Shown here: piece after piece, positions 25,404-32,989 of the stretch | How the letters are laid out: every line of letters starts with the position of its first letter | How positions within the stretch are numbered: the stretch's first letter is position 1 | Translations under genes and position numbers: made by a program | Notes under the pieces: model-generated | Told to the model about the DNA's origin: nothing | What the model saw: the letters and a program-made list of their open reading frames with translations, nothing else | Databases searched by the model: none | Source: SW4 sp042466115 | GTDB taxonomy: Bacteria; Pseudomonadota; Alphaproteobacteria; Rhodobacterales; Rhodobacteraceae | Direction of reading: 5' to 3' | Length of the DNA stretch: 64,000 bases | Assembly (NCBI RefSeq): GCF_042466115.1 | Contig: NZ_JAXHBQ010000001.1 | Location: 3,100,001 to 3,164,000 of the forward strand

Positions 25404-26103
25404 GGATCAGATGTCCCGCAAGCCCCAACGCCACGCCTGCAACCGCGCCAATTGCCGGCCCGTTGGCGCGTTCCAGCCGCACCTGTGGTGCGATGTCCTG
25501 AAACATCAGATACAGAATTGCGCCCGCGGCGAACAGCATCATCACGCCCAAGGTTATCCCGTCACGGGCCAGCATCGTATAGCCCAAGACCGCCCCCACA
25601 GGACCGATCAGAGCAAGGACGCAAAAGGTGATCAGCACCCGTTTGCCCGCGTCAGGTGCGGCGGCGATGCGTTCGCGGTAGGCGTTGAACCCCTCGGGCA
25701 GGTTTTGTAGTGCGATCAACAGCGCGAGCAGCACCGCCGATCCGCCCCCGCCCGCCGTGTAAAGCGCACCCAGCGCGATCACTTCGGGCAGAAAATCGGC
25801 CAGCATGGCGATGAACTGCCCCGCTTGCCCGCCCGATCTGGTGATGATCCGATCAACCAGCGCCATCACGCCGCCGCCCGCCAGCAAGATCAGCGGCGCG
25901 CTCCACGCAGGCACCGCCGCTGCGCCGTCAGGGATCAGCACAAAGGCGACTGCTGCCAACAACGCGCCCGCGCCAAAGGCTATGACCGTGTGGCGAAATT
26001 CGTCCTCAAGCCACGCCGGACGCAGGTTTTCCATCCGCGCCAAGACCGCGCCCAGCGGGATCATCCCGCCTGCAATGGCCGATAGGATCAACAGTTGAAT
26101 CAT
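25396..26103 (-). CDS. ZIP family divalent cation transporter
   Basis: 235 residues with about eight membrane segments. The metal-path motif of ZIP helix 4 (usually HNxPEG) appears as ALQNLPEGFNAYRE, with Gln in place of His, and helix 5 as LPEVIALGALYTAGG. The His loss suggests altered metal selectivity or a transporter of another type within the ZIP/GufA group. It overlaps the downstream dehydrogenase gene, so the two are co-transcribed. It diverges from uvrD across 96 bp. Confidence 0.75.
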   Translation of the reverse strand: MIQLLILSAIAGGMIPLGAVLARMENLRPAWLEDEFRHTVIAFGAGALLAAVAFVLIPDGAAAVPAWSAPLILLAGGGVMALVDRIITRSGGQAGQFIAMLADFLPEVIALGALYTAGGGGSAVLLALLIALQNLPEGFNAYRERIAAAPDAGKRVLITFCVLALIGPVGAVLGYTMLARDGITLGVMMLFAAGAILYLMFQDIAPQVRLERANGPAIGAVAGVALGLAGHLILG

Positions 26104-26199
26104 GGCAGCAGGCTAGCCATTGCGCCGCTTTGCGCAAGGTGTGAACAGAGGGCGAACATTGGCTTTTCTTGCGCGCGCCCTTGCGCTAGATTGCCCGAC

Positions 26200-28764
26200 A
26201 TGAGCAGTTTTTCCGATGATGACGCCTTTGAGGCCGCCGCAATTCCCCTGTCACAACGGGCAATGGCCCGACCGGCGGCCCCCTATCTGGACGGGTTGAA
26301 CCCCGCCCAAAGCGAGGCCGTGCAGACATTAAACGGCCCCGTTCTGATGCTGGCAGGGGCTGGCACCGGCAAGACCAAAGCGCTGACATGCCGGATCGCG
26401 CATCTGCTGACGACCGCCACCGCGCGGCCCAACGAAATCCTTGCGGTGACATTCACCAACAAGGCCGCGCGCGAGATGAAAAACCGCGTCGGCGCCCTGC
26501 TGGGCGAGGCCGTGGAGGGCATGCCTTGGCTGGGCACCTTCCACTCGATCTGCGCCAAACTGCTGCGCCGCCACGCGGAACTGGTCGGGTTGAAAAGCAA
26601 TTTCACCATTCTGGACAGCGACGACCAGCTGCGCTTGCTGAAACAGTTGGTGCGGGCGGAAAACATCGACGACAAACGCTGGCCCGCGCGGATGCTGGCG
26701 GGGATCATCGACAGTTGGAAAAACAAGGCATGGACGCCCGACAAGGTGGCCGTCGCCGAAAGCAGTGCCTATGACGGCAAAGGTGTGCAGATTTATGCGG
26801 CCTATCAGGCCCGTCTGAAAACCCTTAACGCCTGCGATTTCGGCGACCTGCTGCTGCATGTGGTGACGATTTTCCAGACCCGCGAGGATGTGCTGCAACA
26901 GTATCAACGCTGGTTCAAATACATCCTTGTGGACGAATATCAGGATACCAACGTGGCCCAATATCTGTGGCTGCGCCTTCTGGCGGGTGGGCACAAGAAC
27001 ATCTGTTGCGTGGGGGATGACGACCAGTCGATCTATGGCTGGCGCGGGGCCGAAGTGGGCAATATCCTGCGGTTTGAAAAGGATTTTCCCGGCGCGCATG
27101 TGGTCCGGCTGGAGCAGAACTACCGCTCCACGGGGCATATCCTTGGTGCGGCTGGCGGGGTGATTGCTGCCAACAAGGGCCGCCTTGGCAAGACGTTGTG
27201 GACAGCAGCCAAGAAGGGATTTCCGGTCAATTTAATTGGCTATTGGGACGGAGAAGAAGAAGCGCGCTCGGTAGGAGACGAAATTGAAGGACTTCAAAGC
27301 GGTAGCTCGCGTTTTGCAAAGGAAAGAGAAAACCCGCGAACAGAGCAAATAAAGGAGGAAGTTGAACGCCTTGGTGATCAGGATGTTTTCCGAGGTCTTA
27401 ACAGCGTTAGTCAGTTAATTGATCGCCTGAATGAAAACGCGAGCGTCCTTGCAAGTGAAGAACGAAGAGACCTGCTTTGGGAATTGGCCAGCCGGCGCGA
27501 AGAAGGGCTTTCGCTCGAACCTGCTTTTCAGAAGTTTGGCTTGGATGAAATTGCTATCCTCGTGCGTGCTAGCCACCAGATGCGCGCCTTCGAGGACCGG
27601 TTCCTGACAATCGGACTGCCCTATCGCGTGATCGGCGGCCCACGGTTTTACGAACGGCTCGAAATTCGCGATGCGATGGCCTATTTCCGGCTGGCCGTGT
27701 CACAGGACGATGATCTGGCCTTTGAACGTATCGTCAACACCCCCAAACGGGGCTTGGGTGACAAGGCCGTGCAGACGATCCAGGTGACCGCGCGCGCGAA
27801 TGGCGTGAACCTTGTTGATGGCGCGCGCATTTGCGTCGAAGGCGGGCTGATCAAAGGCAAAGGCGGCGCGGCGCTGGGCGAACTGGTGCAGGGGTTGGAT
27901 CGCTGGCACCGTCAAGTGCGCGATGAGGCCGACACCCACGTCGAACTGGCCGAGATGATTTTGGACGAATCCGGCTACACCGGCTTTTGGCAAGCCGACA
28001 AAACACCCGAAGCACCGGGGCGGCTCGAGAACCTCAAGGAACTGGTCAAAGCCTTGGAAAACTTCGAAAATCTGCAAGGATTCCTCGAACACGTCAGCCT
28101 GATCATGGACAACGAAACCGAAGAACAAGGCGAGAAAGTCAGCATCATGACGCTGCACGCCGCCAAGGGTCTGGAATTCCCTGCCGTGTTCCTGCCGGGG
28201 TGGGAAGACGGGCTGTTTCCCAGCCAACGCAGCATGGATGAAAGCGGGCTGAAAGGGCTGGAGGAGGAACGCCGCCTTGCCTATGTGGGTATTACGCGGG
28301 CCGAAGAAATCTGCACCATTTCATTCGCCGCCAACCGCCGCGTCTATGGTCAGTGGCAATCCGCGCTGCCTAGCCGTTTCATTGATGAATTGCCCGAAGA
28401 ACACGTTGATGTCCTGACTCCGCCGGGCCTTTATGGCGGCGGATACGGGGCCGCAGCGCCTGTGCAATCGCACCTGCATGACCGCGCCGCGAGCGCGAAT
28501 GTCTATAATTCACCCGGCTGGAAACGCCTGCAGGAACGCGGCCAGAACCGCAGCCAACCCGCGCCGCGCGGCGTCACGATTGATCTGGACGCGGTGGCTT
28601 CATTTACGGTCGGCGACCGCGTGTTCCACCAGAAATTCGGCTACGGCGAAATCATGGCGATTGACACCGACAAGCTTGAAATCGAATTTGACCGCGCTGG
28701 CACCAAAAAGGTCGTCGCGCGATTTATCGTTGCGGCCGACAAGGCAGATGATGTGCCGTTCTAG
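26200..28764 (+). CDS. uvrD: DNA helicase II UvrD/PcrA with an atypical internal insert
   Basis: 854 residues from ATG at 26200. SF1A helicase motifs: LNPAQSEAVQ (Q motif), LAGAGTGKTKAL (Walker A, about residue 52), VTFTNKAAREMKNR, VDEYQDTN (about 244), GDDDQSIYGWRGAEV, LEQNYRS, MTLHAAKGLEFPAVFLPGWEDG and YVGITRAEE. A C-terminal tail ends with a Tudor-like VGDRVFHQKFGYGEI segment. Residues about 368-447 interrupt domain 2 and are encoded by DNA of roughly 50% GC, against more than 60% around it. It unwinds DNA in excision and mismatch repair. The frame is intact across the insert. Confidence 0.95.
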   Translation: MSSFSDDDAFEAAAIPLSQRAMARPAAPYLDGLNPAQSEAVQTLNGPVLMLAGAGTGKTKALTCRIAHLLTTATARPNEILAVTFTNKAAREMKNRVGALLGEAVEGMPWLGTFHSICAKLLRRHAELVGLKSNFTILDSDDQLRLLKQLVRAENIDDKRWPARMLAGIIDSWKNKAWTPDKVAVAESSAYDGKGVQIYAAYQARLKTLNACDFGDLLLHVVTIFQTREDVLQQYQRWFKYILVDEYQDTNVAQYLWLRLLAGGHKNICCVGDDDQSIYGWRGAEVGNILRFEKDFPGAHVVRLEQNYRSTGHILGAAGGVIAANKGRLGKTLWTAAKKGFPVNLIGYWDGEEEARSVGDEIEGLQSGSSRFAKERENPRTEQIKEEVERLGDQDVFRGLNSVSQLIDRLNENASVLASEERRDLLWELASRREEGLSLEPAFQKFGLDEIAILVRASHQMRAFEDRFLTIGLPYRVIGGPRFYERLEIRDAMAYFRLAVSQDDDLAFERIVNTPKRGLGDKAVQTIQVTARANGVNLVDGARICVEGGLIKGKGGAALGELVQGLDRWHRQVRDEADTHVELAEMILDESGYTGFWQADKTPEAPGRLENLKELVKALENFENLQGFLEHVSLIMDNETEEQGEKVSIMTLHAAKGLEFPAVFLPGWEDGLFPSQRSMDESGLKGLEEERRLAYVGITRAEEICTISFAANRRVYGQWQSALPSRFIDELPEEHVDVLTPPGLYGGGYGAAAPVQSHLHDRAASANVYNSPGWKRLQERGQNRSQPAPRGVTIDLDAVASFTVGDRVFHQKFGYGEIMAIDTDKLEIEFDRAGTKKVVARFIVAADKADDVPF

Positions 28765-28772
28765 GGGGGCGC

Positions 28773-29171
28773 ATGCACACCACCAACTACCAAAACACCT
28801 TTATCGAACCGTCAGAAGATTGCACCGCGAAGGGGCGTGTGCCGGACAAGGCGGGAACCGTTGCTGCGCTTCAGTTCCAGATGCTGAATGATGCGCCATA
28901 TGCCTTGACCAGCGATGATCTGCTGGTCGCGGTTACAGCCATGCGGCGCGACATCCCCAAGGATGAACACGAAGCCCTGCACGCCGAGCTTTTTAGCAAA
29001 GGCCAGCCCTGTCTGCGCGCTTCGGCCTTGGTGAAAACATATGGCTGGGCTGTGCACCATGACGGGCAGGGGCGTGTCGCGCTCGTTGCCCCTGATAGCC
29101 CTGTGTATCAGCCGTTTCTGGATGATCCGACGGTGACCAAGGTCAAAGGCATGCGTTCAACCCGCAAATAG
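28773..29171 (+). CDS. DUF6157 family protein
   Basis: 132 residues, starting 8 bp after uvrD. The opening MHTTNYQNTFIEPSEDC and the middle TVAALQFQMLNDAPYALTSDDLLVAVTAMRRD fit the DUF6157 family of short cytoplasmic proteins. The C terminus LVKTYGWAVHHDGQGRVALVAPDSPVYQPFLDD is also typical. Function unknown. AGGGGGG lies upstream of ATG. Its last 15 bp overlap the convergent membrane-protein gene. Confidence 0.8.
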   Translation: MHTTNYQNTFIEPSEDCTAKGRVPDKAGTVAALQFQMLNDAPYALTSDDLLVAVTAMRRDIPKDEHEALHAELFSKGQPCLRASALVKTYGWAVHHDGQGRVALVAPDSPVYQPFLDDPTVTKVKGMRSTRK

Positions 29172-29549
29172 GCCTGTCAGCCCCAAGCCCGCGATGGCTG
29201 CAAAAAGGGACCATTGCGGCATCAGCAGGAACGACTGTTTTTTCCACGTGACCAGCAGCAGGCTCCACAGGCAAAACAACGTTGCGATCACGACCCACAT
29301 CACGGCCAGCCCTGATTGGGTCGGGTCATATGCGGGCCAGATTAGCCCCGCGCACATGGCGATCAGTGTGATCGACACAAGGTGCCAGCAATAATAATTG
29401 GTGTATTTCGCAACGGAATGCATATCGCGCGAAGCCAGTAAGGGGGCGGCAATTTCGCGCCCTCCGGCGATGATGTGGATCAGCGCGGTGATGCCAGCGG
29501 CAATGCCTGCGCCAAACAGCCAGAAATTAGCGATCCCACCCATCGTCAC
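29157..29549 (-). CDS. Small four-helix membrane protein
   Basis: 130 residues with four predicted membrane segments (about 8-28, 50-70, 82-100 and 112-128). Between the first two lies HIIAGGREIAAPLLASRDMHSVAKYTNYYCWH, rich in His and Tyr. No family I can name with certainty. Divergent from the GSCFA gene across about 155 bp. Confidence 0.7.
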   Translation of the reverse strand: MTMGGIANFWLFGAGIAAGITALIHIIAGGREIAAPLLASRDMHSVAKYTNYYCWHLVSITLIAMCAGLIWPAYDPTQSGLAVMWVVIATLFCLWSLLLVTWKKQSFLLMPQWSLFAAIAGLGLTGLFAG

Positions 29550-29703
29550 ACCCTTTGCTTTTGCACCAAATTGCCGAAGTTCCGCGCAGGGCGCAACTTT
29601 TTCGCCAAGTGCCCCATTTCTGCCAAATTCGCCGTATTATTTACAATATGGAAACAATCACCCAGAATCCCCTTCATGGATTTGTAAGGGACACGGGTGC
29701 ACA

Positions 29704-30933
29704 ATGACCAAAAAACCGAGGCAAACCAAGATGACCAAACCCGTTACGCCCAAAAGCCAGATGGAGCTGCAGCAGTTCAACCGGATGAAGGCCGTCTATC
29801 ACGACAAGGATGGCGATGCGAAGGCGCGTCATTCCCCTTGGTTCCGTGGGCCGCGCCCCAAACGCAATCCCGACAGCGCCAAGATGGTCGCACACACGGC
29901 CGCCGCCGATCAGGTCATTGATGGCTGGGCGCCCGAAACCCCCGCGATTGACGGGAATACCAAGATTACGGCGTTCGGGTCCTGCTTTGCTGCCAATATT
30001 TCCAAATGGCTGGGCAAGCGCAATTATCGCGTCAGCGCCGAAGACCCCAACGCCCAGGACGCCTATGTGGTGCGCATCGGCGAAGGCATGGTCAATTCCT
30101 TCGTGATCCGCCAACAGTTTGAATGGGCTTGGGAAAATCGCTCCTTTGATGAAGATCTGTGGCATGGCTACGACAAGGAAGTTTACGGCTACGACGAAGA
30201 CGTGCGCCTGCAAACCAAGGCGCTGTTTGACGACACGGATGTGTTTGTTCTCACGTTTGGCCTGTCGGAAATCTGGTATGATGCGCAGACCGACAATGTG
30301 TTCTGGCGCACCGTCCCGAAAGAGGCGTTTGACCCCGAACGCCACCTTTTCCGCGTCTCGACCGTCGAAGAAAACCGCGACAATATCGCTGCGATCTATC
30401 AGTTGATCCGCAAGCACCGCCCCGATGCCAAGGTGATCATGACCCTGTCACCGATCCCGCTGATCGCCACTTTCCGCGACACCAGCTGCATTACGGCCAA
30501 TTCGGTTTCCAAATCCGTGCTGCGCGTCGCGATCGACGAGGTGATGCGCGAATACAGGGACGACGGGCACCTGTTCTACTGGCCCAGTTTTGAATTGATC
30601 ATGGATGTGTTCCGCGCCCCCTTCAAGGAAGACAGGCGCCACATCGACCCGCAGATCCTTGATTTCATCATGACCCAGTTTGAACACACCTGGTGCAAGC
30701 CCGAAGACGGCGATATTCCGTCCCTGCTTGAAGCCTGGGTGCGCGCCCGCGTGGCCGCCGGTTTCCTGCCCAAACGCGTCTTGAAATTCGTTGACAAACG
30801 GATGAGCGAGCGGCTCCGCGATATCACGACCAAGTCGATCTTTGATGATGTGGACGAACCAGAGGCATCGCGCGCGCTTCTGTTGGCGCTGGCTGACGAA
30901 TTTGACGCGCAAAAGGCGGGCAAGGCCACGTAA
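29704..30933 (+). CDS. GSCFA domain-containing protein
   Basis: 409 residues from ATG at 29704; ATG at 29731 is an alternative. The defining motif appears as ITAFGSCFAANISKWLGKR near residue 85, followed by VVRIGEGMVNSFVIRQQFEW, LTFGLSEIW and MTLSPIPLIATF. GSCFA proteins are related to SGNH/GDSL hydrolases; the Ser in GSC would be the nucleophile. They are often found near polysaccharide genes, but not here. A terminator hairpin follows immediately. Confidence 0.9.
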   Translation: MTKKPRQTKMTKPVTPKSQMELQQFNRMKAVYHDKDGDAKARHSPWFRGPRPKRNPDSAKMVAHTAAADQVIDGWAPETPAIDGNTKITAFGSCFAANISKWLGKRNYRVSAEDPNAQDAYVVRIGEGMVNSFVIRQQFEWAWENRSFDEDLWHGYDKEVYGYDEDVRLQTKALFDDTDVFVLTFGLSEIWYDAQTDNVFWRTVPKEAFDPERHLFRVSTVEENRDNIAAIYQLIRKHRPDAKVIMTLSPIPLIATFRDTSCITANSVSKSVLRVAIDEVMREYRDDGHLFYWPSFELIMDVFRAPFKEDRRHIDPQILDFIMTQFEHTWCKPEDGDIPSLLEAWVRARVAAGFLPKRVLKFVDKRMSERLRDITTKSIFDDVDEPEASRALLLALADEFDAQKAGKAT

Positions 30934-30944
30934 ACACAATTGAA

Positions 30945-30970
30945 AAACGGCGTGCCCCGGTGCGCCGTTT
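30945..30970. terminator. Hairpin terminator between GSCFA gene and lysE-type gene
   Basis: Arms AAACGGCG and CGCCGTTT around a GC-rich loop. A/T runs lie on both outer sides, so it may serve both convergent transcripts. Confidence 0.75.
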
Positions 30971-30971
30971 C

Positions 30972-31565
30972 CTAAATCCAGATCGGGATCAGGGTGGCGA
31001 TCAGCGCCGCCGCCATGGTCCAGTTGAAGGCACGCAAGCGTGACGGGGTGGCCAGCCAGCGGCGCACCTGCGTCCCGCCCCATGCCCAGACGGATACCGA
31101 GGGCAGGTTGACCAGCGAAAACACCACCGCAACGATCAATGCGCCCCACCAGCCCGACCCGACGGGTGCGTAATAGGTCTGCGCCGTGATCGCCATGTAA
31201 ACGGCCTTGGGGTTGACCCACTGAAACGCCGCCGCCTGTAGAAATGTCAGGGGTTTGCCCTTGGCCTGCGCATCCTTGGGGGCTGCGGCATTGGCGATTT
31301 TCCACGCCAGATAGGCCAGATAAAGCGAACAGATCACCAGCATCGCCTGTTTGATCACCGGATAGGCGTTGAATACCGCAATCAGCCCGATCCCCAGCAA
31401 GAACCCCATGAAGCCGTGGCCGAGCGAGATGCCCAACATATGCGGAATCGTCCGGCGCACCCCGAAATTTGCCCCCGATGCCATCAGCATCAGGTTGTTG
31501 GGGCCGGGCGTAATCGAACTGACCATCGCAAAGACGATCAGCGCTGAAAGAAGGTCAAATGTCAT
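30972..31565 (-). CDS. LysE/RhtB family translocator
   Basis: 197 residues with about six membrane helices. The family motif is SSITPGPNNLMLMASGANFGVRRTIPHMLGISLGHG near the N terminus, then QWVNPKAVYMAITAQ. It is a predicted amino-acid or related metabolite exporter. It is divergent from an lrp/AsnC regulator with nested palindromes between them, so control by that regulator is likely. Confidence 0.9.
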   Translation of the reverse strand: MTFDLLSALIVFAMVSSITPGPNNLMLMASGANFGVRRTIPHMLGISLGHGFMGFLLGIGLIAVFNAYPVIKQAMLVICSLYLAYLAWKIANAAAPKDAQAKGKPLTFLQAAAFQWVNPKAVYMAITAQTYYAPVGSGWWGALIVAVVFSLVNLPSVSVWAWGGTQVRRWLATPSRLRAFNWTMAAALIATLIPIWI

Positions 31566-31567
31566 TG

Positions 31568-31612
31568 CGCAACTTTATGGTGGGACGGGCGCAATGTAAT
31601 TGCAAAGTTGCG
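31568..31612. promoter_or_regulatory. Nested inverted repeats between lysE-type gene and lrp
   Basis: CGCAACTTT (31568) pairs with AAAGTTGCG (31604), enclosing a perfect palindrome GCAAT-GTA-ATTGC (31591-31603). The arrangement fits an Lrp-type operator serving both divergent genes. Confidence 0.55.
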
Positions 31613-31637
31613 ACCATTCGTGATTATCCTGCAATCC

Positions 31638-32090
31638 ATGAATGATATTGACCAAATAAACGACAAGATATTGCGCGAGCTTTCCCGAAATGGGCGGATC
31701 AGCAACCTGGATCTGGCGGACAGGGTTGGCCTTTCGCCATCGGCCTGTCTGCGCCGCGTTCAGGATCTTGAAAAACGCGGGGTGATCCGCGGGTATCGCG
31801 CGCGTCTTGATCCGGCCAAGGTGGGGCGCGGTTTTGTCACCTATGTGGCCGTGGGCCTGGCGGAGCACTCAAAGGCCGCGCAAACGGGGTTTGAAAAGGC
31901 GATGGACCGCGCCCCCGAAGTCACCGAATGCCACAATATTGCCGGTGCGTTTGAATACTTGCTGCGCGTCGAAACAACCGATCTTGCCGCTTACAAGACT
32001 TTTCACTCCGATCACCTTGGGACGGTTGCGCAGGTGCGCTCGATTACCAGCTTTATGGTGATGGGCACCACCAAGGACGACCGGTCCTGA
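31638..32090 (+). CDS. Lrp/AsnC family transcriptional regulator
   Basis: 150 residues from ATG at 31638. The N-terminal helix-turn-helix (INDKILRELSRNGRISNLDLADRVGLSPSACLRRVQDLEKRGVI) is followed by an RAM ligand-binding domain (VTECHNIAGAFEYLLRVETTDLAAYKTF). Divergent pairing with a LysE-family exporter is a common arrangement in which the amino acid acts as inducer. The effector is not predictable. Confidence 0.93.
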   Translation: MNDIDQINDKILRELSRNGRISNLDLADRVGLSPSACLRRVQDLEKRGVIRGYRARLDPAKVGRGFVTYVAVGLAEHSKAAQTGFEKAMDRAPEVTECHNIAGAFEYLLRVETTDLAAYKTFHSDHLGTVAQVRSITSFMVMGTTKDDRS

Positions 32091-32099
32091 CCCCGCCAT

Positions 32100-32140
32100 A
32101 AAAAAATGGCGACGCCCGGGAGGAGGTGGGCATCGCCATT
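32100..32140 (-). terminator. Terminator hairpin closing the RNA array
   Basis: Arms of 13 bp around the last CCUCCUCCC loop (32105-32117 and 32128-32140), followed on the minus strand by six or more T. The final hairpin thus doubles as terminator. Confidence 0.8.
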
Positions 32141-32191
32141 CGTTGCGTCGGATCGTTCAGGGAGGAGGTCGAACGACCTGTCACGTATTTG

Positions 32192-32477
32192 GGTGATGCG
32201 GCGACATCGGGAGGAGGTGATGCCGCCGCTTCAGGTGTGACGACCCGGTCAGGGAGGAGGAAGACCAGATCATCAAACGCGCCTTTCCGGGAGGAGGTGG
32301 ATCAGCGCATTTCCGTCTTTCGGGCTGCTCTGGGAGGAGAAAGCACCGATGTTTTGGTGATGCGGCGACATCGGGAGGAGGTGATGTCGCCGCGTCAGTG
32401 TTGATGGCCGGTCAGGGAGGAGGAGGACCAAACCACCACGATCAAGCGCACCCTAAAGGGAGGAGGTGGGCGCGCTT
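32192..32477 (-). repeat. Duplicated hairpin blocks within the RNA array
   Basis: The three hairpins at 32209, 32252 and 32289 match, in order and sequence, those at 32373, 32415 and 32458. For example GGTGATGCGGCGACATC precedes both the first members, and CGGTCAGGGAGGAGGA marks both second members. Adding the hairpins at 32160 and 32332 gives two four-hairpin units. Confidence 0.7.
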
Positions 32478-32488
32478 AAAACCTTGAA

Positions 32489-32701
32489 TTAGTTGCCGTA
32501 AGCGGCCTGATAGGCGACCGACTTGATGTTTGCGCGGGCCAAGCCCAGATCGGCCAGTTCGCGGTCGCTCAGGTCGGACAATTCGTTCAGTGTCGCGCGG
32601 TAAGTGCGGTAGTTGGCGAAGCGGGTTGCCAGTGTTTCGCGCAGGTTTGCGAAGCGGCTAAAGTCAAAACCGGCGACGCGGATATCGGAAGCGTGTGCCA
32701 T
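32489..32701 (-). CDS. DUF1127 small protein (CcaF1-like)
   Basis: 70 residues, ending with the DUF1127 motif YRATLNELSDLSDRELADLGLARANIKSVAYQAAYGN. It is Arg-rich and probably RNA-binding: in Rhodobacter sphaeroides the CcaF1 protein of this family (about 71 residues) affects maturation and stability of the CcsR RNAs encoded just downstream. The same arrangement is seen here, with the RNA array beginning 12 nt after the stop. The leader is about 95 nt if the proposed promoter is right. Confidence 0.88.
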   Translation of the reverse strand: MAHASDIRVAGFDFSRFANLRETLATRFANYRTYRATLNELSDLSDRELADLGLARANIKSVAYQAAYGN

Positions 32702-32795
32702 AGTGTTATCTCTCTTCTTTCATGCTGCTGCTCGGCAGCGGTTGGTTGTGCGGGCGTTTCCCGCTCCAAGCGATGTTAGCGCTCTCGTGAACAAA

Positions 32796-32821
32796 CATAG
32801 GCTAATGCTGCACCTGCACAA
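32796..32821 (-). promoter_or_regulatory. Candidate heat-shock-sigma-type promoter for DUF1127 gene and RNA array
   Basis: On the minus strand TTGTGC (32816-32821) and CCTATG (32796-32801) are 14 nt apart. The element resembles RpoH-type promoters (TTG with a C-rich -10), as used for the ccaF1-CcsR operon in Rhodobacter. Position and match are suggestive only. Confidence 0.35.
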
Positions 32822-32989
32822 CACGCCGTTTAGTCAATGCTGCCATGCAGCAAATGCATAGTAAAAGTTTTGTGAAATCAGCGTGTTGGTTAATTTTTCA
32901 GCAATGACCTAGGGTCGCCTTGCACTTTGCCTTGCGCTTGGCACATGGTGGCGCAAGTTTAGGCAATTCAAAAACTCTGGAGGCCGCAC

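Larger units (their letters stand above)
32100..32477 (-). ncRNA. Array of nine CCUCCUCC(C)-loop stem-loops (CcsR/cuckoo-like RNAs)
   Basis: GGGAGGAG(G) on the plus strand begins at 32118, 32160, 32209, 32252, 32289, 32332, 32373, 32415 and 32458, a period near 43 nt. Each copy is flanked by complementary arms, so the minus-strand RNA shows CCUCCUCCC in nine loops. In hairpins at 32118, 32160, 32209 and 32458 the only non-Watson-Crick pair is G-U on the minus strand but A-C on the plus strand, supporting minus transcription; 32373 is the exception. The array starts 12 nt after a DUF1127 stop and ends in a terminator. This matches the known CcsR1-4 RNAs downstream of ccaF1 in Rhodobacter, which are stress-induced and carry an anti-Shine-Dalgarno-like motif. 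Confidence 0.85.

Noticed and set aside
32118..32466. A series of ribosome binding sites for small plus-strand genes
   Set aside because: GGAGGAGG lacks properly spaced start codons with open frames, and the pairing pattern and terminator favour the minus strand.
32100..32477. CRISPR array (regular 43-nt repetition of a 9-nt motif)
   Set aside because: The repeated unit is only 8-9 nt, the flanks are mutually complementary arms rather than unrelated spacers, and no cas gene is near.
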